From Candidatus Saccharimonadota bacterium (lineage in GTDB: Bacteria > Patescibacteriota > Saccharimonadia > Saccharimonadales > UBA4665): a DNA stretch of 33,669 bases. Positions 1 through 8,493 of this stretch are shown here, piece after piece. Location of the stretch: NCBI GenBank assembly GCA_027365775.1, contig DAHXLX010000006.1, positions 1-33,669 on the forward strand, written 5' to 3'. Below the pieces are notes generated by a model, which did no database searches, was not told the origin of the DNA, and worked only from the letters and a program-made list of their open reading frames with translations. Numbering within the stretch: position 1 is the stretch's first letter; each line of letters begins with the position of its first letter. The position numbers were made by a program, and so were the translations under genes.

Positions 1-205
1 TGGCACGCTCATCATATTCATGGTTAGTCAAATTTATGTCCTCGTCGCCGTCATTGTCATTGACGGACAGCGCCCGGAATTGATTAAGTCCCTCCTTAAG
101 TTCGACGGTCGCGATATGGTACAAAAAAACGCTTAATAATACACTTAACACTACGGCGATCGCCACGTACCATAACGTCAGTTTTATCAGTGCCGACTTA
201 AACAA
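1..205 (-). CDS. Sensor histidine kinase, N-terminal part (runs off window)
   Basis: This is the beginning of a membrane protein read from a TTG start, with an AGGAG ribosome site lying inside the end of the upstream regulator gene. The first ~68 residues show a short basic N-terminus, one hydrophobic membrane segment (about residues 8-25, rich in L, V and A) and then a hydrophilic, Asp/Asn-rich stretch that would face outside. The kinase core lies beyond the window edge, so the assignment rests on position: it begins 4 nt after the stop of an OmpR-type response regulator, the usual place for its partner kinase. Expected role is autophosphorylation on His and phosphotransfer to the regulator. 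No ATG is available near this point. The kinase identity is inferred and not seen directly. Confidence 0.65.
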   Translation of the reverse strand, partial: MFKSALIKLTLWYVAIAVVLSVLLSVFLYHIATVELKEGLNQFRALSVNDNDGDEDINLTNHEYDERA

Positions 206-209
206 GCTG

Positions 210-884
210 TTAATCTCCTAACCGGTAACCAAAACCGAATACCGTGTGTATCAATGGCGGTTCATTTGGGAAGTTACGGTCAATTTTTTTTCGTAAGTAA
301 CCGATATACACCTCCACCGTGTTGGGCATAATCAGAGCGTTTTCGTCCCACGCATGGTTAATCAATTGCTGCTTGGAAATAATCTGGCCTTTATGGTACA
401 TCAGGTAATTTAGTATCTTGAACTCCCGCTTGGATAATTTTATAACCCGGCCATTGCGTTTTACTTCCGCGGTGTGGGTATTAAGTTCCAATCCGTTGAT
501 TGATATAACCGTGCCGACATGCCGCTTCGGGCGACGCTGCAGAACCTTTACCCGGGCGATCATTTCCTTGATTGAGAACGGTTTGGTTAAATAATCGTCC
601 GCGCCGCTCATCAGGCCTTCAACCCGGTCGGTCACTTCTCCGAGTGCGGTTAATATTAACACCGGCGTCTGAATTGCTTGGCTGCGAATAATTTTAACAA
701 TTGTCATGCCATCATACGGCCCGGGCAACATCCGGTCCATGATTATCAGATCATAATTATCCCGACAAGCAGTTAGAGCCGTCTGCGAATCGGCACAGCT
801 GTTCACCGTCATACCTTCCGCCCTTAGCGATCTGACTATGGCATCGGCAACACGGTGCTCGTCCTCTACAACTAATATTCTCAT
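210..884 (-). CDS. OmpR/PhoB-family response regulator
   Basis: A 224-residue cytoplasmic transcription regulator of normal family length. The N-terminal receiver domain (about 1-118) carries the acidic pair near residues 7-9, the phosphoacceptor Asp50 (in IIMDRMLPG), Thr79 and Lys101 (TKPF). The C-terminal winged helix (about 125-222) ends with the typical YxGYLRKKI recognition-helix region and the FGFGYRL wing. Phosphorylation by the adjacent sensor kinase should control promoter binding. It is the first gene of a two-gene minus-strand operon; the kinase start is 4 nt past its stop. The stimulus and target genes cannot be read from the sequence. No start other than the ATG at 884 looks better. 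Confidence 0.95.
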   Translation of the reverse strand: MRILVVEDEHRVADAIVRSLRAEGMTVNSCADSQTALTACRDNYDLIIMDRMLPGPYDGMTIVKIIRSQAIQTPVLILTALGEVTDRVEGLMSGADDYLTKPFSIKEMIARVKVLQRRPKRHVGTVISINGLELNTHTAEVKRNGRVIKLSKREFKILNYLMYHKGQIISKQQLINHAWDENALIMPNTVEVYIGYLRKKIDRNFPNEPPLIHTVFGFGYRLGD

Positions 885-1222
885 AGTCGTATTCTATCAG
901 GCTCGATCGGCTTGTTGGCTGACTATCCGGCGACCAAGCATTAATCACATCCTTGACATGCTACAAGCTAAGCGTTATCTTCGGACAGTCTGCCAACTGG
1001 AATGCTTATCGGTCCGCTGGTAGAGACTCAAGCCGTTCACTGCATTGTTTAATACCGTAATTTAAAGGATAGAATGCTTGTAAGCTAAACTGCTACTGAT
1101 TACCGGTAAGAATTTAGACGTTTATTGAGTTAGCTCTTTCGCAGCGCTGAAATATAAGCTGCCTATATATTAGCTATGTAGCCGAAAAAAACCGACTACC
1201 TAAACATATAAGGAGGTGGATT
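885..1222. other. Intergenic region upstream of the KGG gene and regulator operon
   Basis: This is a divergent intergenic stretch of 338 bases between the response regulator (minus) and the KGG mini-gene (plus). It should hold both promoters. AT-rich boxes around 1150-1170 are compatible with a -10 for the plus gene, but no convincing -35/-10 pair stands out. The short ORFs here have no ribosome site and no recognisable composition. I see no RNA gene. Confidence 0.4.
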
Positions 1223-1393
1223 ATGCCCCGGATAAAGAAAGGCAGTATGAGTGTTCGTGATGCCGGTCGTAAGGGCGGCCGCCGCACAGCGGCCAGTCAC
1301 GGCCATGAATTCTATAAAACCATCGGCAAAAAGGGCGGCAAACGGGTAAGCGAATTAATCAGAAAGGGTAAGCAGGCAGAACGCAACAGCTAA
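1223..1393 (+). CDS. KGG-motif stress mini-protein
   Basis: A 56-residue, very basic protein with a near-perfect ribosome site (AAGGAGG, 1210-1216) before an ATG at 1223. It has two GxKGG units (RKGGRR near residue 17, KKGGKR near 37) separated by a SHGHEFYKTIG segment. This is the hallmark of the small hydrophilic KGG/GsiB-like stress proteins (Pfam KGG family). In other bacteria such proteins accumulate under general, desiccation or starvation stress; their biochemical role is unclear. It stands alone on the plus strand and its stop interlocks with the stop of the convergent exporter gene (4-nt overlap). The strong ribosome site and intact motif make it very likely real despite its size. 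A nucleic-acid-binding role is possible from the charge but is not shown. Confidence 0.85.
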   Translation: MPRIKKGSMSVRDAGRKGGRRTAASHGHEFYKTIGKKGGKRVSELIRKGKQAERNS

Positions 1394-2979
1394 TGATGAA
1401 GCTGATTATTTTCCGGTTGGTTAGTATACAAGCTGCCCAGATTAGTTGAACGCCGCCACAAGTAGATGATAGCGGTGATCATGGCGGTAGCGGCCAGCAT
1501 CGAACCGGCAATGTACAAGGCAATACTTAATCCGTTGCCGAAGGCTTTATACGCTGCCTGCGTTACCTGCTGGATCAGTGAAGCATGAGCGGCTAGCTCG
1601 GCTACTGAGACGTGCAGGCCCTTGGGTGTATGACCGCCGTGAGTCAACGCATAAATAACAAACGATTGAAAATTAGTTGGTAGCCCGAGTGCTTTCAACT
1701 TGTATATCAGTTGCGTGGTTAATTGGGCATTTACAATTGAACCCAAAATGGCGACACCGAAAACTCCGCCAAGCTCACGAAAAGTGTTCACTGTCGAGGC
1801 TGCCATTCCCGATCGATCGGGAGGTACTATGCCCAAGACCGTTGATGTCATAGTCACCAGACAAATTCCGAAACCCAAACCGGACACCGCCAGTGTCCAT
1901 GCCAGGGTAGCCGTACTGACATTCGGCTGAATAACGCTATTTAAAATGAATATGCCGGCAGCGGCCACCAGACAACCGAATATGGTTAAGGGTAAAGTCC
2001 GGTGGGCCGCGTTCCACCGTCCGGCAATCAAGGCGGCCGCAACTATAGCCACAGCCATAGTAATAAATGCCAGCGCAATCTGGTAACCGGAGTAACCGGC
2101 GATCAATTGCAAATATAGGGCTACGAAAAAGAAAACAGCGAATATACCGAAATTGGCGGTGAAAGCCACGATGTTAGCGATAGTAAAATGTATTTTCTTA
2201 AAGAAGCTTAGCGGCAAAACCGGGTTTTTACTAATCATTTCGATCCGGATGAAGCTGATCATTGCAACAACCGATAATATGAACAATAACAAGATCCACC
2301 AGATTCTATAACCGTAGTTTTCGCCCAGAATCAAAGCTAGAATTACACTGGCGAGTGATACCCCGCCGCATACCAGGCCGGCAATATCCAGCTTCGATCC
2401 GCGAGGATTTGAATTTTCCGGCAAGAACAGCCAACCGGCAATCAATGCCAGCAATCCGAACACGGCATTAAAGGCAAACACTCCACGCCAATCACTAAAG
2501 CCGATTATTACACCGCCGAAAATCGGTCCAAACGCTAGCGCGATACCGGACACTGCCGCCCAGACACCCAAAGCCCTGGAGCGTGGTTTACGATCGGGGT
2601 ATATATGCCGGATCATCGATAAAGTCCCCGGTTCTGATGCGGCAGCACCTAACCCCATCACCACCCGGCCAGCGACCAGCACGGGGACCGAATCCGCCAG
2701 CATAGCAATTAATGAACCGGCAACGAATAATCCGACTCCGGCCAGCATGACTTTCTTTCGGCCGAGGATATCTCCCAGTGTACCGCCGAAAAGCATGAAT
2801 ACCGCAAACACCAGCATATAGGAGTCAACAATCCATTGTAGTGCTTGAACGCCGGCCGCCAGTTTGTCTTGGACATTTGACAGGATTACGCTAACTATGG
2901 TGTTATCGAGGAAAGTCAGAAACAATACCAAACAGACAATAGCCAGGGATCTGCGGCTGGAATAATTCCGACCCATCAT
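1390..2979 (-). CDS. MFS drug exporter, DHA2 (EmrB/QacA) family
   Basis: A membrane protein of about 529 residues with 14 predicted transmembrane helices, the size and topology of DHA2 proton-driven multidrug antiporters. Visible signatures are LDNTIV in helix 1, the motif A loop GGTLGDILGRKK (about 65-77) and the motif C-like GIALAFGPIFGG in helix 5. The likely role is export of toxic hydrophobic or cationic compounds. A TTG lies just before ATG-ATG; I chose the first ATG (2979), preceded by GGATGG. It lies 18 nt downstream of a membrane-anchored small protein on the same strand, probably co-transcribed. Its stop overlaps the convergent KGG gene by 4 nt. The substrate cannot be deduced. Confidence 0.92.
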   Translation of the reverse strand: MMGRNYSSRRSLAIVCLVLFLTFLDNTIVSVILSNVQDKLAAGVQALQWIVDSYMLVFAVFMLFGGTLGDILGRKKVMLAGVGLFVAGSLIAMLADSVPVLVAGRVVMGLGAAASEPGTLSMIRHIYPDRKPRSRALGVWAAVSGIALAFGPIFGGVIIGFSDWRGVFAFNAVFGLLALIAGWLFLPENSNPRGSKLDIAGLVCGGVSLASVILALILGENYGYRIWWILLLFILSVVAMISFIRIEMISKNPVLPLSFFKKIHFTIANIVAFTANFGIFAVFFFVALYLQLIAGYSGYQIALAFITMAVAIVAAALIAGRWNAAHRTLPLTIFGCLVAAAGIFILNSVIQPNVSTATLAWTLAVSGLGFGICLVTMTSTVLGIVPPDRSGMAASTVNTFRELGGVFGVAILGSIVNAQLTTQLIYKLKALGLPTNFQSFVIYALTHGGHTPKGLHVSVAELAAHASLIQQVTQAAYKAFGNGLSIALYIAGSMLAATAMITAIIYLWRRSTNLGSLYTNQPENNQLHH

Positions 2980-2997
2980 CAATCAATACCATCCGGT

Positions 2998-3504
2998 TTA
3001 ATGTATTTTGCTACATATCGCAGGTGTTGTCCCGCTCATGCTCAACAGTTGGCATAAGGTCGAATCACCGATTAACCATTTATTGTTAACTAAAACTACT
3101 TCACCGGTCTGGTTCTTTAGCGCCGGCTGGCCATTTAACAAAATCGTGTAGTTTACGTCAGCCGTTGTTTTGTTCGGGAACGTGATGCTGTTGATTGTTA
3201 CGCTTGGCTTTTCATTTGACAGCTGGCTGAATTCGGCATTCATAACTTGGTTAAATTGTTGACCGTTTTGCAAAAGACTCACCCGTGTTGGCATAGGCGT
3301 TGATGCGGCAAAGAAAGTTTGCAGGTTATTTTTTATTTGTGCCGTCGCTTCGGTTTTTTGGGCTGCGCTCAAACTTGTAGACACAGCTGGTTGGTGGACG
3401 TTGTTGGTAGTTTTATGTTTGCCGGGGACTAGCAAAACGATGGCAATAATAGCTCCGGCCACGACTACTATCCCGACAATACTCCAGATCAGAGACTTTG
3501 ACAT
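2998..3504 (-). CDS. Membrane-anchored Mtb12-like small extracytoplasmic protein
   Basis: 168 residues: an N-terminal membrane anchor or signal (about 6-27), a Thr/Ser/Gln-rich linker, then a compact domain of ~110 residues. The order of elements in the domain (helix, a VTINSITFPNKTTADVNYTILLNGQ stretch split over two strands, then KWLIGDSTLCQLLS near the end) resembles the low-molecular-weight antigen Mtb12/SnoaL-like fold found in exported actinobacterial proteins. Two Cys near the C-terminus could form a disulfide. The function is unknown. A good ribosome site (AAAGGAG) precedes the ATG. It is the leading gene of a two-gene unit with the DHA2 exporter, which might hint at an accessory role in the envelope. 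The family match is by eye and tentative. Confidence 0.7.
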   Translation of the reverse strand: MSKSLIWSIVGIVVVAGAIIAIVLLVPGKHKTTNNVHQPAVSTSLSAAQKTEATAQIKNNLQTFFAASTPMPTRVSLLQNGQQFNQVMNAEFSQLSNEKPSVTINSITFPNKTTADVNYTILLNGQPALKNQTGEVVLVNNKWLIGDSTLCQLLSMSGTTPAICSKIH

Positions 3505-3669
3505 AGCACTCCTTTCTTAAAATTTACTTAACTTTAATATACCATTATGTTGATCGCTTTGAATATGTCGACCGGAATGATTACGTTTTTGGCAATCCGC
3601 TTGGATGCTATACTGTCGCTATAATAATTCTTGTAGAAGTTATCGACGTTATCGTCTAGTCTTATCAAT

Positions 3670-4542
3670 ATGTTAGCTCTATCCTATACGGCAGCAGTTA
3701 CCGCCGCTGGGCTTAATGCATCGTCGTCAGTTGCTCAGAGACTGGCAACCCAGACGCCTTTAGTGGGCCGGCTATTTAGGCTTAAGTTCGTGCTGGAAAT
3801 ACTTCGCAAACGGCTTTTTCTGTTTGGCTTTGTTTTACAAGTCGCCGCTTTCTTGGCCCAGGCGACGGCGCTTAAAAACGGTCCTCTTATAGTAGTCGAG
3901 CCATTACTGACATCCGATCTGATTTTCTTACTGTTGTTGATCCGCTGGCAGGCCGGCATAGTAATGAAATCACGAGAATGGATATCCGTGGCGGCGATTA
4001 TCGTCGGTCTCAGCGGTTTATTTTATGTCCTGCATCCGCAACGCGGTACTTTAAACTACAGCCTGGAATCGTGGATGATATTGATCAGCGTTATGGGCAC
4101 GCTTATCATTACTACGGCGGTTATAATTCGGCAGCTTAAAAGCCAGACCGCCAGAGCAATATTGGCCGGGATAGCCGCGGCCAGTGCCTATGCTCTGAAC
4201 GCCTCACTAACCAAGTTGGTATTAAACATTTTCACTCAAACCGGCTTCTTAAGCATCTTTACCAGTTGGGCATTATACGCGTTTTTGGTCTCCGGTATAG
4301 TTTCAATATATTTGATGATCAACGCCTACGGCTCGGGACCATTGGCCATAACCCAACCGATTATGGAAGTATTTGAGCCGGCGATCGCCGTTATTATCGG
4401 CGTAACGATTTTTAGCGAAAGCTTCAGCACTTCGAAGTTTGCATTAGTTGTTGGTATGTTTTGTGTAATGACATTAATTGCCGGCATCGTCAGCCTGGCG
4501 AGCTCACCGAAAATTAATCAAGCCGCCGCAATCGGTATCTAA
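3670..4542 (+). CDS. DMT-superfamily (EamA-like) transporter
   Basis: 290 residues with roughly nine to ten hydrophobic helices. The arrangement of an N-terminal ASSSVAQRLAT helix, a basic loop, then FGFVLQVAAFLAQATALKNGPLIVVEPLL is typical of DMT-family transporters common in Actinobacteria, where the first pair of helices reads LQQRAA...GPLSLVQPL. The second half repeats the pattern (GSGPLAITQPIMEVFEPAIAVIIG), the internal duplication expected for EamA proteins. Substrate (metabolite or drug) is unknown. It stands alone, divergent from the Mtb12-like gene. A TATAAT at 3620-3625 is a possible -10 but lacks a good -35. There is no clear ribosome site before the ATG. Confidence 0.85.
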   Translation: MLALSYTAAVTAAGLNASSSVAQRLATQTPLVGRLFRLKFVLEILRKRLFLFGFVLQVAAFLAQATALKNGPLIVVEPLLTSDLIFLLLLIRWQAGIVMKSREWISVAAIIVGLSGLFYVLHPQRGTLNYSLESWMILISVMGTLIITTAVIIRQLKSQTARAILAGIAAASAYALNASLTKLVLNIFTQTGFLSIFTSWALYAFLVSGIVSIYLMINAYGSGPLAITQPIMEVFEPAIAVIIGVTIFSESFSTSKFALVVGMFCVMTLIAGIVSLASSPKINQAAAIGI

Positions 4543-5240
4543 TACCCCGGCTCAACTTACATTTCGCTGGTCGTGCTGGTCGACTAAGTTATTCGGCAAT
4601 AAAGGGCCAACAACTTGATCTGAATGTCCGATGATTCGTCAACCGCCACAACCGGTTTGAATAAATCACTATCAGTTTGAAGCTCTCGGTTTTGTCTATG
4701 CATGTAGATAGTAGCAGTCCGATAGTCAAATTTGAGCGCTTGTTAATGCCCATAGACAAATCGCCCTCGTGAATGAACAGCTCGCCTCCCGCCTGGTTAA
4801 TATATTCTTCATCTGTCACATCGACATAAGACAAATAGGCACTCGGGAATAGTTAGGCTACAGATAGCGTGGCGCTGACTTTGACGGCAGCAGCCTGCCA
4901 ATGCCGGTGCCAATTGCCTTTAACAAGATCGCCATCGTAGTTAGCGCCCACCTGATCGATTGTTATGACTGGGACCAGTTCCACAAAATCCAGCTAAGTT
5001 CATAAAACTTTCGGTTTAAGAATTGGCCCTGCACATCCAATAATCATCCGGCTCAGTCTGTCTAAATCCCCAAGCCGACAGTTCAGCGACTACATCGCCG
5101 GCACTAGATAGACACTGATTGAAAAAAATCCATAGTGCTCAGATGTAGTCTGATATAGCTGACGGTTAGGTGCCCGAGTCGAAAATATGCCAATCGAAAA
5201 CCTCAGTTGACATAACTATTTATGCCGGACGATGCAATGA
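4543..5240. other. Long poorly coding stretch, possible gene remnants
   Basis: About 700 bases between the DMT transporter and the glycoside hydrolase with no convincing complete gene. Two protein-like fragments exist. One is a minus-strand frame (4589-4834, TTG start, 81 codons) whose first half looks coding but whose C-terminal half is of unusual composition. The other is a plus-strand frame at about 4868-4999 (43 codons, no start at its head) reading with plausible amino-acid composition. Neither has a ribosome site. A decayed gene or an undescribed RNA is possible; I see no tRNA cloverleaf and no terminator-like hairpin. Confidence 0.35.
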
Positions 5241-6578
5241 TCACTGTCCGGTAGCTAATTGCTGCAGGGCAGTATACGCCGGTTTAAGCCGGTAATTGCT
5301 GGGTAAACTGTTTGCATTGTACATATCCGCCTCAATGATACCGTAATAGCTTTCCGGATTTGTACCGCTATCCGAGCTGTCGGCCTCATACCAGTACAAC
5401 CTTTTAACATTCGGCAATGTTTGTGCTACCTGGTATGACTGGGTCAAATAGGTAGCCTGTTCTGATTCGGTTATGCCGCCACCGGCTGTATAGGTGTTAT
5501 AACCGGTTTCGGTAACCCATACCGGTTTGCTGCCGTCCCCATTCTGCTGCATAATCGGATAGATATTGGTCTTCCAGGTATCGGCGAGTGTGGTTGGATC
5601 GATGATATTACGGCTGGCTGTCGTACCGTTATAGGCACACCAGTTATGGCCGGGCGGATCACAATAATAATGCTGGGAAAGCACATCGAAATAATTCTTT
5701 GCACCGTGCTGATACATTGTGGACAGGAATATCTGATTATTGCCATCCGTGCCGGATAACGATCCGCCGAGAATAGTGACCGTCGGGTCAATCGCTTTAG
5801 CGGTAGTATACGCACTCTTGAGCAAGGTAGTGTAATCGATTGCATTATTGACGTCATAATCCGGATAGGTAGTAAAAGTCGATTGCCAGGACCAGCCGCC
5901 AACCGGTTCGTTCCAGATTTCATATTCATGCACTTTGCCCAGCCAACGGTGCATCAGATAGGACAGAAAACTATCATAATCAGCTACGTTGTTATAGGGT
6001 GTGCAATTAGTTTTTGTCGGATCACAGTTCGGACCGATGGTCGATCTGATGGGCGGTTCGGTACTAGGCGACGGGTCGCCGCTCGGTGCTCCAGTTACCC
6101 ATGTCGGTGCCGATGTAACAACTACAAGCGGATCGATTCCACGGGCAATCAACCCGTTAACCGCATTATCCAGGCGTGACATGTAGGTCGAGTTATAAAC
6201 TCCTTGCGAATATTCGATGTTATACCACTGGGCATCAATACGAACCGATTTGACACCGGCAGCTTGAAATAGATTCATCTCTGCATCCTGGCCGCCGTCA
6301 TTTACCCACATCGGGTGCCAATTAAGACCGTAAAAGTTTGACTGGCCGGGATTGGTATAGCTGCCGAACTGGACATATTTGCCGCCGCTAGCGGCAGTGT
6401 CGCTTTGAATCGATGCACCACCTGATAGCATGCCGCTTTCCGCTTCGGCCGATATGTACGGACTGGCGGCATGACTCTGGGCAATCAGGTAGGTACCGAG
6501 AGCAATACTAAACACGATTACCAGCAACAGGCCGGCTATTTGGGACTTTTTTGTTTTAATTTTCCTGGCCAGCTTCAT
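5241..6578 (-). CDS. Secreted clan GH-A glycoside hydrolase
   Basis: 445 residues. A basic N-terminus and one hydrophobic segment (about 13-34) ending in SHAA give a signal or anchor. Next is a ~36-residue module (39-74, AEAESG...TAASGGKYVQFG) also found in the cohesin-like protein at 29545. The catalytic part (about 82-442) is a TIM-barrel of clan GH-A (GH5/GH39-like): the acid/base is Glu224 in EIWNEP and the nucleophile is Glu357 in WVTETGY, with SAPTW and LYWYEAD strands also typical. It probably trims an extracellular polysaccharide or glycoconjugate; the substrate is unknown. Four or more Cys (185-314) may form disulfides outside the cell. A TATAGT lies 9 nt before the ATG. It is followed by no co-oriented gene. 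Confidence 0.88.
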   Translation of the reverse strand: MKLARKIKTKKSQIAGLLLVIVFSIALGTYLIAQSHAASPYISAEAESGMLSGGASIQSDTAASGGKYVQFGSYTNPGQSNFYGLNWHPMWVNDGGQDAEMNLFQAAGVKSVRIDAQWYNIEYSQGVYNSTYMSRLDNAVNGLIARGIDPLVVVTSAPTWVTGAPSGDPSPSTEPPIRSTIGPNCDPTKTNCTPYNNVADYDSFLSYLMHRWLGKVHEYEIWNEPVGGWSWQSTFTTYPDYDVNNAIDYTTLLKSAYTTAKAIDPTVTILGGSLSGTDGNNQIFLSTMYQHGAKNYFDVLSQHYYCDPPGHNWCAYNGTTASRNIIDPTTLADTWKTNIYPIMQQNGDGSKPVWVTETGYNTYTAGGGITESEQATYLTQSYQVAQTLPNVKRLYWYEADSSDSGTNPESYYGIIEADMYNANSLPSNYRLKPAYTALQQLATGQ

Positions 6579-6672
6579 TCAACAATTACTATAATCCATA
6601 ATATCTGTATCCGACAAACCTGATTTAATCTTACCGCTAAACAATCGTTGGGCGATTATATTAAATTGCCGT

Positions 6673-7437
6673 TTATTGATTCGTATTCTGGCTTATGATC
6701 GCCATTATTGCTTGCGCGGCATTGATTGACGCTTTAATGTCTCGTTGTGCGGTGATAATCGATAGCTCATTGGTTCTAAGCATAGATAATGACGGATTGT
6801 GAGCGGCCAAGTAATTCTCAGTTGAAACCGATATGCTTCTAGCACTAGTCAGGTCGCTGTTAAAGGTAGTTAGATCGGCCTGCTGATCGGTTGCCTTGAT
6901 TCCCCGGTTAACGCCAATACTTTGTCTGATTAACGGCTGCAAGCTGTACAGGATTGATTCGGCTGCCCGCTCGTCATCCGACGCTTTTAAATAGCTGATA
7001 CGGCGCATCATTAGCTGCAATTCAGCGCTAGTGCGCGACAAGTTAATTTGGTTGGTTAACCGGTTGATCTGTTGCTGACTGAGTGACAATGCCGTCTTCA
7101 GCTGTTGGTCCATTAAGCCGGTCATTGCCGCCTTGCCGCTTAATGCTTTAGCGTTATTGATGACGACCGACTTGCCCGCCAAGTTCTGTGTCGCCAGCGT
7201 TTCGTCAGTTGTTAGCTGCACCATAGCTTTGCTTGCCAAGTTAAACGCCGACTGCTGTTGGACAATTTGATTACCGCTTTTTAAGCTGGTGCTCAGCCGT
7301 AGCTCGCTGATTTTTATCACGTTTGTTTTAGACGACTGACTACGGCTTAATGACAGCCAATAGGTAACTGAAAGCAGCAGCACAATTATAATTATTACGA
7401 TTATTGTCGGTTGTGGTCCACGCTTTAGCTTTTCCAT
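6673..7437 (-). CDS. Membrane-anchored coiled-coil protein, unknown function
   Basis: About 254 residues from the ATG at 7437 (a TTG at 7449 is in frame; GGAT sits 8 nt before the ATG). One membrane helix near residues 12-30 is followed by an outside domain that is almost wholly helical, rich in Gln, Leu, Ser and Ala, with heptad-like spacing (TALSLSQQQINRLTNQINLSRTS split region near 135-160). There are no Cys and no enzymatic motif. I do not recognise a family. The arrangement suggests an extracytoplasmic structural or scaffold protein. It is divergent from the GT2 gene and downstream of no obvious partner; the glycoside hydrolase follows 94 nt later on the same strand and could be co-transcribed. 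Confidence 0.75.
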   Translation of the reverse strand: MEKLKRGPQPTIIVIIIIVLLLSVTYWLSLSRSQSSKTNVIKISELRLSTSLKSGNQIVQQQSAFNLASKAMVQLTTDETLATQNLAGKSVVINNAKALSGKAAMTGLMDQQLKTALSLSQQQINRLTNQINLSRTSAELQLMMRRISYLKASDDERAAESILYSLQPLIRQSIGVNRGIKATDQQADLTTFNSDLTSARSISVSTENYLAAHNPSLSMLRTNELSIITAQRDIKASINAAQAIMAIISQNTNQ

Positions 7438-7522
7438 AAACGCATCCAAACTATTTTCAGTTTAGCAAATTAGGCTTGATAACCCGGTTTTTGAGCCTAA
7501 TCGGGTATATTCTCAGATTCCT

Positions 7523-7531
7523 TGATATAAT
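7523..7531 (+). promoter_or_regulatory. Extended -10 promoter element (TGATATAAT)
   Basis: TG-A-TATAAT is a perfect extended -10. It ends 11 nt before the ATG of the GT2 gene and no ribosome site lies between, so the transcript should begin within a few nucleotides of the start codon. No clear -35 is seen, as is usual for extended -10 promoters. The same 9-mer occurs before the gene at 32024. Confidence 0.6.
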
Positions 7532-7542
7532 TTAAACATTGT

Positions 7543-8493
7543 ATGAAGTTGGTGATTATGATCCCGTGTCTGAACGAGGAAAAGACACTTCCTCTGGTAT
7601 TGGGATCAATTCCTAAAAAAATCAAGGGTATTGATAAAATTGATATCCTGCTGATCGATGACGGTTGCACCGACCGGACGGTCGAGGTGGCCAAAGCTCA
7701 CGGTGTCAAACATTTTTTAACCCATACCAGAAACCAAGGCTTAAGCCGGTCTTTTAGACATGGCCTAAACCGGGCGCTGCAAATGGGCGCGGATATTATC
7801 GTCCAGACAGAGGGAGATAATCAGTATCCGCAGGAACGTATTCCGGACCTGGTGCAACCGATAATTGACGGAACGGCCGATACAGTTATCGGTGACCGTC
7901 AGACACAAACTATCGATCATTTCTCGTCCTCGAAAAAGTTCTTCCAGAAATTTGGTACTTCGGTTTTGAATCTCGCCGCTGGCACCAATGTACCGGACGC
8001 AATCAGCGGCTTTCGTGCCTACAGCCGTAAAGCAGCCTTGCAACTAAATCCGATTGCCGATTACAGCTGGGCGACTGAAACCACCATTCAAGCTTCGCAC
8101 AAGGGCCATACCATCCTGTCCATCCCGATCAAAACCAATCCCAAAACACGCGACTCGAGACAGTTTAAAAGCTCATGGCAGCACATCCGTAAATCCAGCG
8201 TTACCATCATCAGGGCATTTATTATGTACAAACCCTATGCCGTGTTTTTCGGCATCGGCGGTATCCTGCTGATTGCCGGCTTGATTCCATTTATTCATTT
8301 CATCTATCTCACGTTGACCGTCAGAAGCCCGTTTGGTGCCCACCATCTGCAGTCTTTACTAGCCGGGTCGGTGCTTCTAATCGCTTCTTTCATCAGTTTC
8401 ACGCTGGGCGTGATCGCTGATTTAATCAGAATCAACCGTTCCCTGCTTGAAGAAATCCTCGAATTATCCAAACGCAACGCGTTTAAGCGCTAG
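7543..8493 (+). CDS. Family 2 glycosyltransferase, polyprenyl-phosphate type
   Basis: 316 residues. The N-terminal GT-A domain (about 1-215) shows PCLNEEKTL, the nucleotide-binding LIDDGCTDRT (Asp39/Asp40), a TEGDNQYP motif in place of the usual xADGQHP metal site (near 90-97), and AISGFRAYSRKA. Two membrane helices follow (about 231-257 and 271-296). This is the layout of dolichyl/undecaprenyl-phosphate hexosyltransferases (DPM1/GtrB-like), which load a sugar onto a lipid carrier on the inner face of the membrane. The convergent neighbour is a GT-C enzyme of the kind that uses such lipid-linked sugars, so the two may act in one surface-glycosylation path (inference). Its TAG stop is shared with the neighbour's through CTAG. 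Confidence 0.92.
   Translation: MKLVIMIPCLNEEKTLPLVLGSIPKKIKGIDKIDILLIDDGCTDRTVEVAKAHGVKHFLTHTRNQGLSRSFRHGLNRALQMGADIIVQTEGDNQYPQERIPDLVQPIIDGTADTVIGDRQTQTIDHFSSSKKFFQKFGTSVLNLAAGTNVPDAISGFRAYSRKAALQLNPIADYSWATETTIQASHKGHTILSIPIKTNPKTRDSRQFKSSWQHIRKSSVTIIRAFIMYKPYAVFFGIGGILLIAGLIPFIHFIYLTLTVRSPFGAHHLQSLLAGSVLLIASFISFTLGVIADLIRINRSLLEEILELSKRNAFKR

Noticed and set aside
3601-3625. Promoter TTGGAT...TATAAT before the DMT transporter
   Set aside because: The boxes are only 13 bases apart, too short for a standard sigma-70 promoter; only the -10 might be real.
4589-4834. 81-codon minus-strand frame as a genuine gene
   Set aside because: It has a TTG start without ribosome site and an odd C-terminal composition, so it is treated as a possible remnant within the gap region.
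5471-5929. 152-codon frame inside the glycoside hydrolase
   Set aside because: It lies in another frame of a gene with clear catalytic motifs and has the Arg/Ile/Pro-rich composition of a shadow frame.
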